From Accumulibacter sp. (GTDB lineage Bacteria; Pseudomonadota; Gammaproteobacteria; Burkholderiales; Rhodocyclaceae), in assembly GCF_023806635.1 (NCBI RefSeq), contig NZ_JAMTDQ010000090.1:1-64000 (forward strand): a DNA stretch of 64,000 nt, in the 5' to 3' direction. Shown here piece by piece: positions 35,764 through 45,016 of the stretch (position 1 is its first letter; each line of letters begins with the position of its first letter). A program made the translations under genes and the position numbers. The notes under the pieces are model-generated. The model ran no database searches. It saw only the letters and a list, made by a program, of their open reading frames with translations, and was not told the origin of the DNA.

Positions 35764-37556
35764 TGGAATTGGTGGATTTCCTGCGCCAGACACAGGCCGA
35801 AGTGCAGGCAGAGATCGGCGAGCGCCTTGGCGCCGCGCCCGAGGCCTATCCGTATCCCGAATCGGTCTTTGCCGAGGTGGTCATGCAGCACATGTCCGAA
35901 ATCGGCATGACTTTCGAGCCCGAGGTATGCCACTACTCTGCCAGGGTCGCGAATGCGAACCTCCGCCTGAGCGGTTTCGCAGTTTCGGACGATGCTGACC
36001 AGCTTGATCTGTTCGTGAGCCTCTATGCCGGGGTAGACCAAGTCATGCCCGTCCCGGACTCCGAAACCAAAACGGCAGCCGAGCAATGCCTGCGATTCCT
36101 CGCCAAGTGCGCCGAGGGCAGGCTTGCGGCCACCATGGATGAGTCCAACGATGCCTATGCCCTCGCGGTGACCATTCAGGGGTGCTACGCCAACCTCGAC
36201 CAGATCAGGATCTATGTCCTCACCGATCGACAGGCGAGAGCCAAGAACTTCACGGCGCGTGAGGTTAACGGCAAGACCGTCAAGCTCGAAGTCATGGACA
36301 TCGAGCGCCTCCACCGTCACTGGTCCGAGGGCAAACCCCGTGACGAACTCGTGGTGAACTTCGACGAGGTATCAGGCAGCGCTCTGCCTTGCGTCTATGT
36401 TCCGGGCAAGATGACCGACTACGACTGTGCGCTTACCGTCATTCCGGGGGAGGCGTTGCGCTTCCTTTATGACAAGTACGGTGCCCGTCTTCTGGAAGCC
36501 AATGTTCGCTCGTTCCTGAGTGCAACGGGAAAGGTCAACAGGGGCATACGGGACACCCTCAGGGAAGATCCCGAGAGGTTCATGGCCTACAACAATGGCA
36601 TCGTGATCGTCGCGGATGAAGCCCATCTCGGCAGAACTGCCGATGGTAGTCCGGGCATTGTCTGGCTCAAGGGCATGCAGATCGTCAACGGCGGGCAGAC
36701 AACGGCCTCAATCTATTTCACCAAGAAGAGGGGGCCCGAAGTCGATCTGCGGCAGGTCCGTGTGCCGGCCAAGGTCATCGTCCTGCGGTCGCGCGACACA
36801 GCTGCGGAAGAGGCCCTTATCTCGGACATATCGAGATACGCAAACAGCCAGAATTCCGTCAGGCAATCCGACTTGTCGGCCAACAAACCCTTCCACGTCG
36901 AGATGGAGAGGCTTGCGCTGTGCACGTATTGCCCCGATGGTGTCGGACGCTGGTTCTATGAACGGGCTGCCGGCAGCTACAACACGATGCTCGCCCGCGA
37001 GGGAAACACGCCGGCTCAACTCAGGCGCCTGAAAGAGATCGTGACGCCACCATCGCGGAAGATAATCAAGACGGATCTGGCGAAGTACATCAACGCCTGG
37101 GACCGAAGGCCCGATCTGGTCAGTCTTGGGGCACAGAAAAATTTCGAGTGTTTCATGGATGGCCTCAGGGCGCCCGAGGGGCAGCCGCCGGCACCACTGC
37201 CAGACGTTGCTGCGTTCAAGGGGATGATTGCCAAGGCGATCCTTTTCAAGAAGACTCATGCACTGGTCAGACCCATGTTCCCTGCCTTCCAGGGAAATGT
37301 GGCTGCCTACCTTGTTTCCGTGCTTTCGGATCAACTGGGCGGCCGGATCGACCTCGACAGGATATGGGCAAAGCAGGATATCTCACAGGAGCTGAGGGAG
37401 CAGCTACGGACGTGGGCCGTTGAGGTGAATGACTCGCTGCACAGGAGTTCCGGAGGAAGGATGATCTCGGAGTGGGCCAAGAGGCCCGAGTGCTGGGATG
37501 CGGTCCGAGCTCAGAGATATTCGCCGGTCAGAGACGGGATTCCAGAACTGCGCTGA
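35763..37556 (+). CDS. mzaE: AIPR family (abortive phage infection) protein (MzaE type)
   Basis: A 597-aa protein with the AIPR domain (about 230-520): FMAYNNGIVIVADEA, then LKGMQIVNGGQTTASIYF, the hallmark NNG...IVNGxQT pair. AIPR was named after an abortive-infection protein of lactococci; many members are restriction-associated. The N-terminal 200 residues are helical and acidic with no motif I recognise. It is last in the overlapping five-gene run; vsr follows 15 bp later. Biochemical action unknown, a nuclease-like fold has been suggested. Confidence 0.9.
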   Translation: MELVDFLRQTQAEVQAEIGERLGAAPEAYPYPESVFAEVVMQHMSEIGMTFEPEVCHYSARVANANLRLSGFAVSDDADQLDLFVSLYAGVDQVMPVPDSETKTAAEQCLRFLAKCAEGRLAATMDESNDAYALAVTIQGCYANLDQIRIYVLTDRQARAKNFTAREVNGKTVKLEVMDIERLHRHWSEGKPRDELVVNFDEVSGSALPCVYVPGKMTDYDCALTVIPGEALRFLYDKYGARLLEANVRSFLSATGKVNRGIRDTLREDPERFMAYNNGIVIVADEAHLGRTADGSPGIVWLKGMQIVNGGQTTASIYFTKKRGPEVDLRQVRVPAKVIVLRSRDTAAEEALISDISRYANSQNSVRQSDLSANKPFHVEMERLALCTYCPDGVGRWFYERAAGSYNTMLAREGNTPAQLRRLKEIVTPPSRKIIKTDLAKYINAWDRRPDLVSLGAQKNFECFMDGLRAPEGQPPAPLPDVAAFKGMIAKAILFKKTHALVRPMFPAFQGNVAAYLVSVLSDQLGGRIDLDRIWAKQDISQELREQLRTWAVEVNDSLHRSSGGRMISEWAKRPECWDAVRAQRYSPVRDGIPELR

Positions 37557-37571
37557 CTGTAGAAGGCAGCG

Positions 37572-38036
37572 ATGGCCGACATTGTCACTCCTGAGAAACG
37601 CAGCCGGATGATGGCAGGCATCCTTGGGAAAGATACCAAGCCGGAAATGCTCGTTCGCCGCGCGCTGTTCGCCGAGGGATTCCGCTTCCGCCTGCATCGA
37701 AGTGATCTCCCCGGTGGGCCGGACATCGTTCTACCGGGTAGGAAGGTAGCCATCTTCGTTCATGGCTGTTTCTGGCATCATCATGCCGGATGCCGATTTG
37801 CAAAACTGCCATCGTCCAACACCAATTTCTGGCGCAACAAGCTTGATGGCAACGTCGAGCGTGACAGACGAGCCGCCGAGGCACTGCGCTCAGCAGGCTG
37901 GCGGGTGCTGACGGTGTGGGAATGTGCCACTCGTGACAAGTCGGTCGTGCTGTCCATCGGCGCACTGGTTCACCGGTGGGTTGATGATGGTGCGCCGGTT
38001 GGCGAGATAGCTATGCGTGATTCCGCTGCTCCGTAG
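37572..38036 (+). CDS. vsr: very short patch repair endonuclease Vsr
   Basis: A 154-aa Vsr nuclease, which nicks next to T:G mismatches made when 5-methylcytosine deaminates. Motifs: TPEKRSRMMAGILGKDTKPE, GGPDIVLPGRKVAIFVHGCFWHHH with catalytic Asp and His residues, and zinc-binding C/H set in the FVHGCFWHH...C region. It pairs with the C5-cytosine methylase encoded convergently; the 3' ends of the two genes overlap by 26 bp. ATG 37572 follows AIPR by 15 bp with GAAGG ahead, so it is transcribed with the Mza operon although its partner is not. Confidence 0.95.
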   Translation: MADIVTPEKRSRMMAGILGKDTKPEMLVRRALFAEGFRFRLHRSDLPGGPDIVLPGRKVAIFVHGCFWHHHAGCRFAKLPSSNTNFWRNKLDGNVERDRRAAEALRSAGWRVLTVWECATRDKSVVLSIGALVHRWVDDGAPVGEIAMRDSAAP

Positions 38037-39561
38037 CAGCCCTCGCCAGGAAATCGGAGACCACTCCTGCTATCTGCCGGGCCAGGTAGGGTGGCACGGC
38101 ATTTCCGACCTGGACGTACTGCTCGGTCCTGTTGCCCTCAAAGAAGTAGTTGTCCGGAAAGGTCTGCAAACGAGCTGCCTCCCGCACGGTAAGGCTTCGA
38201 CACTGTGATGGATCGGGATGAATATAGTAGTGCCCGTCCTTCGATATGTGCGATACGACAGTAGTGGATGGATACTGGCTGACTTGGACGCGAAAGCGAT
38301 CGGTGAAAGGTATGCTGTCAGCTTTCACGTTGCAGTGTTCCGGCAGGAGCCCCTTTGGAAATTGTGCCAGTTTGGGTGAATAGCCGAACTCGGCGGCATA
38401 ACAGGAAGCGAACAGATAACGGTGAAGGTCTGAACGCATATGGGCACGGGTTTCGTGCAGCGTGGTTCCTCCGAGCCGCGGATCGTGATACCAGGAACGA
38501 AGGGCTGTCGGCATCGAGGTCTCGGTGTTCACGTCACCTGCCACGAACCTGCCCCCGGTCGACTGGTGTGCTGCGGCTCTCGTCGCCGCTTCGCGCATCC
38601 ACTCCTCGATCTTTTCTCTGGTCTTGGTCCTCCATCCCTTGAGGCTGCGTGGAGCTTCCCTGATCACCTGGAACCACGACTCGAAGGAATCCGGCTCCCT
38701 CGACAGACGGCTGCGCAAGAGTGGCAAACCTGAAATGGCCTGCCGCACCGATACCCTGCCGGTCGTCGCCGGCGACAGCACGTCATGATCGAGCCATGAC
38801 AGATCGCGCCGCACTCCGAAAAGAATGACCCTGTGGCGCATCTGCGGGATGCCAAAATTCTCGGCTTCGATGATGAAGTCCCGGGGCCTGACGCTGTCAC
38901 CGTGACCATCAACCACGAATGATCGTATGTCATATTCAAGACCGTTGCCGGGCCAGGAGAGATCGTCCAGTATCCGCTCGAAGATGAGCGACCCACCATG
39001 TTTGGACGTAAGGATGCCCTTGACGTTTTCCATCACGAAGATGGCCGGGCCGAAGCTGCGGATGATTCGCAGATACTCCCTGTAGAGAAAATGGCGCTTG
39101 TCCTCTTCGAACGCCTTCGGGTCGGCCCCACGCATCCGTGAACGTCCCGCAATCGAGTATGCCTGGCAGGGTGGACCTCCTATCAGGATCCACGGATCGC
39201 TATTCCTGATGGACTCGCGGATCCACTGGTCAACCTTCTCGCGCGGAGTTTCGCCCAACGTCGCGTTCTTCGCCTCGGCGTAGGCCGCACGCGAAGCATC
39301 CGTTATTGAAGGATGAGAGAGCACTTCTGCCCTGGTGATATCACCCCTCACATAATCGTAATAGGGGTCAGGGGCACTCCCTTCTGGAAAACTGCGGAAC
39401 AGGGCGCGAAGCGAGAGCGTCCTGTGCGCGACAGGATCTTTCTCAATGGAGACGCGAACGTCAAAGATCCGCGAGCCCGATCTGTCCGTTAGTGAAGAGA
39501 AACCTTCTCCGAGCCCCCCTGGGCCAGCAAAGAGATCTACAACCGGAATCGGTGTCGGCAT
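38011..39561 (-). CDS. DNA (cytosine-5-)-methyltransferase
   Basis: A 516-aa C5-methylase. Motif I VVDLFAGPGGLGEGFS, IV GGPPCQAYSIAGRSR with catalytic Cys, VI VMENVKGIL, VIII QMRHRVILFG, a target recognition region of about 150 residues (about 290-440) and motif X QVGNAVPPYLARQIAG. Start ATG at 39561 has AAGGAA 6 nt ahead and places motif I at the N-terminus; the frame is open further up to 39834 without similarity. Target sequence unknown, probably protects host DNA from the linked nuclease system and creates the sites Vsr repairs. Transcribed leftwards, behind the IrrE-like gene (217 bp gap). Confidence 0.94.
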   Translation of the reverse strand: MPTPIPVVDLFAGPGGLGEGFSSLTDRSGSRIFDVRVSIEKDPVAHRTLSLRALFRSFPEGSAPDPYYDYVRGDITRAEVLSHPSITDASRAAYAEAKNATLGETPREKVDQWIRESIRNSDPWILIGGPPCQAYSIAGRSRMRGADPKAFEEDKRHFLYREYLRIIRSFGPAIFVMENVKGILTSKHGGSLIFERILDDLSWPGNGLEYDIRSFVVDGHGDSVRPRDFIIEAENFGIPQMRHRVILFGVRRDLSWLDHDVLSPATTGRVSVRQAISGLPLLRSRLSREPDSFESWFQVIREAPRSLKGWRTKTREKIEEWMREAATRAAAHQSTGGRFVAGDVNTETSMPTALRSWYHDPRLGGTTLHETRAHMRSDLHRYLFASCYAAEFGYSPKLAQFPKGLLPEHCNVKADSIPFTDRFRVQVSQYPSTTVVSHISKDGHYYIHPDPSQCRSLTVREAARLQTFPDNYFFEGNRTEQYVQVGNAVPPYLARQIAGVVSDFLARAATEQRNHA

Positions 39562-39778
39562 CAATTCCTTGGTTTGATGGTCGAGGCGTTGGTTGTCGCA
39601 CAAACCTGGGACGTCTTCCCGCTCGTCGACCTCACCGGCCATTGCGGGTGGCGACGGTCGAGAGCCGGTATCCCCTGGATTGCTGTCGTTAGCGGCTTGG
39701 GTCGGTTGAAAATCAGCTACTGCCTTGGGGAACGCGAACTCTCGACCGTAAGCGGAAGTTGAGATCACGAAAAGCAGA

Positions 39779-41098
39779 TCAGGCTGCCATTCGATACGGC
39801 ATGCCATCGGTCCAGTGATCGTGCATGTAGCCATTGTTGCGCAACAGGCTCGTTATCGTCTGCTCGCTGACGTCGAACTCGGCGGCGGCTTCTTCGATGG
39901 CGTAGGAAGAGAAATCACCGTTCAGGAAAGACGTCAATGAATCGATGGGGCAAAGAAACTCTGCGGCGAAAGCGCGCTGGTACTTCTGACGGAAAGTCCA
40001 TAGGTCGGTTGATACAAGCCAACGCAATTCGTCAGCCGCGGGACGGAGGTACTCGCCCAGGAAACGTGCCAACTCGAAGCGTTTCCCGCCAGGGTTGCGC
40101 TTGCGCGGAACGAACTTCAACCGGTGATCGTTCGTCGGTATCGCCACCGCGACTGGCGACCGTCCAACCGGCACCGAGTATTTGGCCGCAGCTTCACTGC
40201 TCATGCCAAGCAGGTCATGCAGACTGCGGTCGGGAACTGGGCCTCTGACATTGCCAATCTTGTTGCGAAGCGCACGAGCGTCATGAACCGCGCGCTCCCA
40301 GGGTGCCCCGTGGTCCAGGTGATCGATGCTGCCAGGCGAGACATCGGGGCTGCCAACAATTCCGTCGGCGCTGGCCAGCTGCCCAATCAGCGCCAAATCC
40401 GGGGGTCCTCCCGACGCTGCAATCGCCGGTGCCAGTTCTGAAAGTGCCGCGTCTCCGACCTGGCTCTCCCGCTGCAGCGCCGCGTCCAGCGCTTGCTCCG
40501 GACACTCCTCGGGATCAAATCCCAGTTCGGCCTCCAGCTTCCGCCGGCGGACCGCCTCGGGGTCGGCCAAGTCTTCCTGCACGAGGGCCCACAGGTGCGC
40601 CAAATTCGACCCAGCGAGCCCCTTGGCATCCAGGCGGGCCAGCACGCTGTATATGAAGCGCTCGACGCTCTGCTGAAAGCCAGTCAACGTGATCATTCTC
40701 GGCACCTCCAGCGCTTGCAGGTACTGCACCGACTGCTCCGGCATCATCGACGTCCCGGCCCACACGTGAATCGCCTCACCATCTGGGATGAAGATGACGC
40801 GCGGCCATACGAAGCCGTGATTGGCTGCACCGAGTTCATGGACCATACGCCAGTCATGGCGAGGCTGCTGCGTTGGCAAGGGCTCATGGTTGAGGCGCCA
40901 CCACGAACTCGCAAACCACATGGCCAGCGGGTAGGCAGAGACAAAGACGTTGTCACGCACGGTCTCCGCCCAGATGTCCTGGTTCCGAGTCAGGCTGATG
41001 TTGTCGACATACATCTCGACACAGGCTGCTGTGGCCATGACTTCCGGTTCCCCGGATACTGATGCCATCCACTTTGCGTCGATGCGCAGCTCAGCCAT
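39779..41098 (-). CDS. multidomain ImmA/IrrE-like protein lacking HExxH in its C-terminal domain
   Basis: A 439-aa protein. The C-terminal part (about 335-430) follows ImmA/IrrE metallopeptidases: KRFELARFLGEYL takes the place of the RFTLAHELGH helix, and QRAFAAEFLCPIDSLTSFL and FDVSEQTITSLLRNNGY match the later part (FAAxLLxP, vS...i). The zinc ligands are missing, so this domain is probably not a protease. An N-terminal MVHELGAANHGFVWP (84-98) precedes an ordered region of unknown fold. ATG 41098 overlaps the upstream small gene by 8 nt, so they form one unit, like a toxin-antitoxin or sensor pair (inference). Its true role in defence is unknown. Confidence 0.65.
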   Translation of the reverse strand: MAELRIDAKWMASVSGEPEVMATAACVEMYVDNISLTRNQDIWAETVRDNVFVSAYPLAMWFASSWWRLNHEPLPTQQPRHDWRMVHELGAANHGFVWPRVIFIPDGEAIHVWAGTSMMPEQSVQYLQALEVPRMITLTGFQQSVERFIYSVLARLDAKGLAGSNLAHLWALVQEDLADPEAVRRRKLEAELGFDPEECPEQALDAALQRESQVGDAALSELAPAIAASGGPPDLALIGQLASADGIVGSPDVSPGSIDHLDHGAPWERAVHDARALRNKIGNVRGPVPDRSLHDLLGMSSEAAAKYSVPVGRSPVAVAIPTNDHRLKFVPRKRNPGGKRFELARFLGEYLRPAADELRWLVSTDLWTFRQKYQRAFAAEFLCPIDSLTSFLNGDFSSYAIEEAAAEFDVSEQTITSLLRNNGYMHDHWTDGMPYRMAA

Positions 41099-41531
41099 TG
41101 AGGCACCGCCAGCGACGAATGACTTCCAGCGACAGGGGATCAGTCTCAGGCATGGGGTACCCGTGATAGGTCCCCAAATCCGGGCTTTCAAGCTGCGCTT
41201 CCACGGCAAGACCGTCGTCAGTGACTGCCCATACGTTCTTCGGCCAATCGCCAACCATCCGGTCGCTGACAAGGCCCTTGCGCAGTCCCGCGCGAAGTAA
41301 CGCTTCAGCTTCGTTACGCTTGAGAATCTTGGCGAAATCGCACAGCGATTTCCCTTGTCTTGGATCGGAAGGTGGAACGAGCCCAAAATCGCCGGGGTTC
41401 TTCTTATGCTCCGGGTTGCCGCCATAGCGAGCGCGACTGGCCAACGCACGGAGTTCGGCCACGCGAACTTCCACCTCAGCGGGCGAGAGTAGTTTGCGTT
41501 TGGGATTGAACTGTGCGTAGCGACGCTTCAT
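41091..41531 (-). CDS. conserved partner protein of the IrrE-like gene, unknown function
   Basis: A 146-aa soluble, basic protein (MKRRYAQFNPKRKLLSPAEV). Features: RARYGGNPEHKKNPGDFGL, a helix region with CDFAKILKRNEAEALLRAGL, and a beta-rich part WAVTDDGLAVEAQLE...GTYHGYPMP. I remember similar proteins next to IrrE-like genes in other genomes, but no function. The end overlaps the next gene by 8 nt. Start ATG 41531 chosen as the first Met; the gap upstream is about 580 bp. It might be a small toxin or a binding partner. Confidence 0.6.
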   Translation of the reverse strand: MKRRYAQFNPKRKLLSPAEVEVRVAELRALASRARYGGNPEHKKNPGDFGLVPPSDPRQGKSLCDFAKILKRNEAEALLRAGLRKGLVSDRMVGDWPKNVWAVTDDGLAVEAQLESPDLGTYHGYPMPETDPLSLEVIRRWRCLNG

Positions 41532-42111
41532 CGTGTTCAGGGCAGGGGAGACAAGTACCGCCGTTGAGTTTACCAGCCCATTCGATGGTACTGGCCAAAA
41601 TGGACCGGTAGTTCGCGTTCGTCATCCGGGAACGCCAACGGTCAGGCCATTCAAGCTGACAGCGACAGCAATCCGTGCGACTTCAGCCATGCATCCTAGC
41701 CACCCCCAATGACTGCTCTGGCCGAAAAGCAGGCCGACCCACTACAGCGCCGAGCGGCCGGTCTCTGATCGGTTACCTGCCGCTCGGGCTGCTCGATCTT
41801 CAGGGGCCGCTGCGGCCGCTACCGGCCGGTCACCGACCGCCGCCATCCTACACCCAGTGGCCGCTTCCTGCACAGGAGCGGTCGGGAAGTCGAGAGAATC
41901 CGCAGCTCAGCCCAATGGCGGCTTCTGACCGGTCGCTCGCGGCCAACCTTGGCTCACCGTGAACAAGCATCGGGGCCCAAGGACCGGATGTTGTATCGGA
42001 TTTCTGCAAACGCGCCTGGCCCCTGCGTTGCCTCCCGTCCTGTGCGAGGATGCCAGGCGGCGGGCTCACAGCAAGGCGATGACTGAGACCGCGGATCACT
42101 CGAGGACTGCC
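41532..42111. repeat. gene-free stretch with degenerate GGCCGCTTCTG/CCGGTC repeats
   Basis: No gene is visible. From about 41710 to 41960 short related motifs recur: CTGGCCGAAAAGCAGG, GGCCGGTCTCTGATCGG, GTGGCCGCTTCCTGCACAGG and TGGCGGCTTCTGACCGGTCG. They look like degenerated REP-like or IS-end-derived palindromes. It could be a recombination scar between the defence block and the following debris. Confidence 0.45.
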
Positions 42112-43015
42112 ATGAACAACATGGAACGTATTTATCAGATCGACCAGATTCTCGGCGCACGCCACTGCGTCACCCGCAAGGAGTTGCAGGAACGTCTCGG
42201 CGTCTCCTGGGCCACGCTCAAGCGCGACCTCGCCTACATGCGCGACCGCCTGAACGCGCCGATCCGCTTCGACCGCAACCTGGGCGGCTACCGCTTCGAG
42301 AAGGCCGGACAGCGGGTCGGCGCGCACTATGAGCTGCCCGGCCTGTGGTTCAGCGCCGAGGAAATCCATGCGCTGCTGACCATGCATCATCTCCTGTCGA
42401 ACCTCGACACCGGCGGCCTGCTCGCCCGTCTCACCGGCCTGCTCGGCAGCGCCGACAACCCGGCCGAGGAGGTGCAGCGCCGCATCCGTATCCAGACGGT
42501 CGGTGCCCGCGAATTGCACTTGGACCACTTCCAGAGCGTCGGCTCCGCCCTGCTGCGGCGAAAACGCCTGCTGATCCGCTACCATGCGCGCGGCACCGAC
42601 GAGGTGACGCAACGCGAGGTCTCGTCGCAACGCCTCAACCGCCACCGCGGTAAGGGGTACCTCGACACCCGGTGCCATCTGCGGGACGGCCCGCGCGCCT
42701 TCGCGGTCGACGCCATCGCGCACGCCGAAGTCCTCGACACGCTCGTCCGCGACGTCGCCGACCAGCGCCTCGACGAAGTGCCGGGATCGGGCTACGGCCT
42801 ATTGTCGGGGGAGCGCATCGCCTGGGCGGTACGCGCTTCACGCCGGAGCGGGCGCGTTTCTCGCCGCCAGCCGCTACGAGCTGCGTGTTCCCTACACCGA
42901 CGACCGTCAATTGATCATGGACATCATGAAGTACGGCGGCGACTGCGAGCTCGTCGCGCCGGAAGCGCTCAGGGCGCGGGTGGCTGCGGAGTTCGCGGCA
43001 GGACCAGCGCGCGCT
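42112..43015 (+). pseudogene. WYL-domain transcriptional regulator, frameshifted
   Basis: Begins as a normal HTH-WYL regulator (MNNMERIYQIDQILGARHCV, winged helix, then the WYL region with LIRYHARGTDE, CHLRDGPRAFAVDAI and GSGYGLLSGERIAWAV). Near 42830 the reading frame must shift to continue as RFTPERAR, and near 42860 shift again to reach FLAASRYELRVPYTDDRQLI...YGGDCELVAPEALRARVAAEF. All three pieces are in WYL order, so two indels have broken the C-terminal part. Such regulators bind nucleic-acid ligands and control defence genes; here the ligand domain is lost unless the indels are sequencing errors. Confidence 0.8.
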
Positions 43016-43331
43016 ACGGATCCAGCAGCTGATCGGCTGCACGACTGTCCGTCGATGCCGCGCAGCGCACGATGCATCCAAGCCTGCTCCTGCGCGCGGA
43101 ATCGGCTTCGCGGCAGGTGCCACTTGCGGCTTGCCGCCGGTTCGGGCAGCGGCTCTGGGCCGCCTCCGGAAAGCGATGCCGACCGACGGGTGACGATGAC
43201 GAATCTCCCCTCGCCCGCTCGCGGGAGAGGAGTCGGGGCAGAGGCGAACGGTCATGGCTTTCGTCATCCGGAGTGTCCGGCGAAGCCATGACCGTTGGCT
43301 CGATTCGGCCGGCGCGCCCGAAATCCGGGAA
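43016..43331. repeat. palindromic elements after the WYL pseudogene
   Basis: Two palindromes: CCCGCTCGCGGG with flanks CCCCTCG/GAGAGG (about 43207-43231), and a 14-bp perfect inverted repeat AACGGTCATGGCTT (43247-43260 and 43283-43296) with a 22-bp loop that itself contains CCGG-AGTGT-CCGG. They look like intergenic repeats or a terminator for the convergent thioredoxin-permease unit. No gene seen. Confidence 0.55.
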
Positions 43332-43568
43332 TCAGCCGGCCTTCAGCCAGCCGACCAATTCAGCCTTGCTCGGAATGCGCCCGGCAACCTTGACGTGCTC
43401 GTCGACCACCAGTGCCGGCGTCGTCATGATCGGATAGGCCATGATCTTGTCCATCTCCTTCACATGCTCAAAGGTCGCCTCGATTCCGAGCTCGGCCACG
43501 GCCTCGCGGGTCAGTTGTTCGAGGCGATTGCACTTGGCGCAGCCACTTCCGAGAATCTTGATGATCAT
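43332..43568 (-). CDS. small thioredoxin-like protein (redox-active disulfide protein 2 type)
   Basis: A 78-aa thioredoxin-fold protein with the active site GSGCAKCNRL (C10, C13) and cis-Pro in IMTTPALVVDE. Proteins of this type are encoded beside UPF0718 permeases, probably handing over or reducing a metal or metalloid-bound substrate (inference). ATG overlaps the permease stop (ATGA), so the two are coupled. Confidence 0.85.
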   Translation of the reverse strand: MIIKILGSGCAKCNRLEQLTREAVAELGIEATFEHVKEMDKIMAYPIMTTPALVVDEHVKVAGRIPSKAELVGWLKAG

Positions 43569-45013
43569 GCTTTCACCTCTATGAGAGTCTTGCGATGGGC
43601 TTCAATCCAGTTCAGGGTACCGATGATCAGCGCAATGAAGCCGCCAATCAGACCCGCCAGCATCCATGACGACGTGCCATCGACCCAGGCGCCGTAGGCC
43701 AGGCCCGACACCGTCGAGAACAGCGCCACCAGCCCGACATAGGTCCAGGCCCGCAGCTTGCCGATGATGGCGGCGGTGATCAGGATGCTCTGCAGGGACA
43801 GTTCCGGGTCGGCCATCAGGTAGGCAATGAGCGGCCCCGGGTGCATGCCGAGCGACAGGAACATCTTGGCGATGGGGACTTCGACCAGCGTCGGGAAATA
43901 CATGAAGACGCCGAACACGACGCCAGCCAGATTGGCCAGCACGGTGTTCTCGCCAGCCACCATGCGAATCCACTCGGGCTGGATGAACACGCGGATGACA
44001 CCGACGAGGAACACGCCGACCACCAGCAGCGGAAAGATCTGCTTCACGAAGCGTCCGGTTTCCCACAGCCACTGCTGCACATCCCAGGGATCGAAGCGGC
44101 GAGCCAAGGGAACGAGCGCCAGACAGGACAGCGTCACCGCGAGGCTTCGCCCGGTCACGGTCAGCGCGATGCCGGCATCGTTCACCTTGCAGCCCAGCGC
44201 GGCAAACACCAGGGTCAGGATCGTCAGCCCAAGGGCGATGGGCGTGCAGCGGTTGAAGCCTTCATCGACCTTGCCCAGCCCTCGCCAGGCGAACACGCCG
44301 ATGGCCGCCAGCAGGGCAATCAGGATGGCCCCTTGCAGGCTCAGGCCTTCCGCACCGACGGCTTCATCGACCGGCACCCAGCGGTCGAGGGCTTGCTGGA
44401 TGGCCGTTGCGCCGCCCCACGGCAGTTCCGCAGCGAACAGTACGGCCTGCAGGAAGTCCAGCTTCAGCGTACCGGAAATCAGGAGTGCCACCAGCGCGCC
44501 GATGAAGAGCAGCGTCTTGCCCGGGATGCCACCACCTTCGGCAAAGGTCTGGGCACCAGCCACCCGCGCCACGTCCGTCTCGCGGAAGATGATGGCCATG
44601 ATCATGCCGATGCCAATGCCGAACGACAGCGCCAGCAGGATGCGGGCAGTGGCGAACTCGGCGCCGAGTGCGACACCGGTATAGGCCAGGGCCAGGATGT
44701 TGGCTGCAGGCGCGAAGAACAGGAAGGTCACCGCCGGGCCAAGGCCAGCACCTTTCTTGTAGATGCCGGCGAACAACGGCTGGATGGTGCAGGAGCAGAC
44801 GGCCAGCAGGCTGCCGGCGCCGGCGGCGGCCGAGTAGGACTTCCACTTCGGCGCATCGGGTCCGAGGAAACGGATGATCGACTGCTGCGGCACCAGGGCC
44901 GACAGCGCGCCGGCGATGAAGAAGGCCGGCACCAGACAGAGCAGCACGTGGGCGGCAAGATAGGAGATGAGGCTGGCAAGGCCACCTTGCAACGCGGTCA
45001 TCATCCAGTTCAT
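43565..45013 (-). CDS. UPF0718/YraQ-type permease
   Basis: A 482-aa integral membrane protein with about ten segments in two halves. The first half carries the conserved AVCSCTIQPLFAGIYKKGAG with a Cys pair, followed by TFLFFAPAANILAL; the second repeats the idea with MYFPTLVEVPIAKMFL and HPGPLIAYLMADPELSLQ. Relatives include ArsP and other putative metalloid or gas-related permeases; the substrate here is not proven. It is paired with a CXXC thioredoxin-like protein. A fragment of an older gene stops 2 bp before its start. Confidence 0.85.
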   Translation of the reverse strand: MNWMMTALQGGLASLISYLAAHVLLCLVPAFFIAGALSALVPQQSIIRFLGPDAPKWKSYSAAAGAGSLLAVCSCTIQPLFAGIYKKGAGLGPAVTFLFFAPAANILALAYTGVALGAEFATARILLALSFGIGIGMIMAIIFRETDVARVAGAQTFAEGGGIPGKTLLFIGALVALLISGTLKLDFLQAVLFAAELPWGGATAIQQALDRWVPVDEAVGAEGLSLQGAILIALLAAIGVFAWRGLGKVDEGFNRCTPIALGLTILTLVFAALGCKVNDAGIALTVTGRSLAVTLSCLALVPLARRFDPWDVQQWLWETGRFVKQIFPLLVVGVFLVGVIRVFIQPEWIRMVAGENTVLANLAGVVFGVFMYFPTLVEVPIAKMFLSLGMHPGPLIAYLMADPELSLQSILITAAIIGKLRAWTYVGLVALFSTVSGLAYGAWVDGTSSWMLAGLIGGFIALIIGTLNWIEAHRKTLIEVKA

Positions 45014-45016
45014 GGG

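Noticed and set aside
41700-41960. CRISPR array
   Set aside because: Motifs are irregularly spaced and degenerate; no constant repeat-spacer unit.
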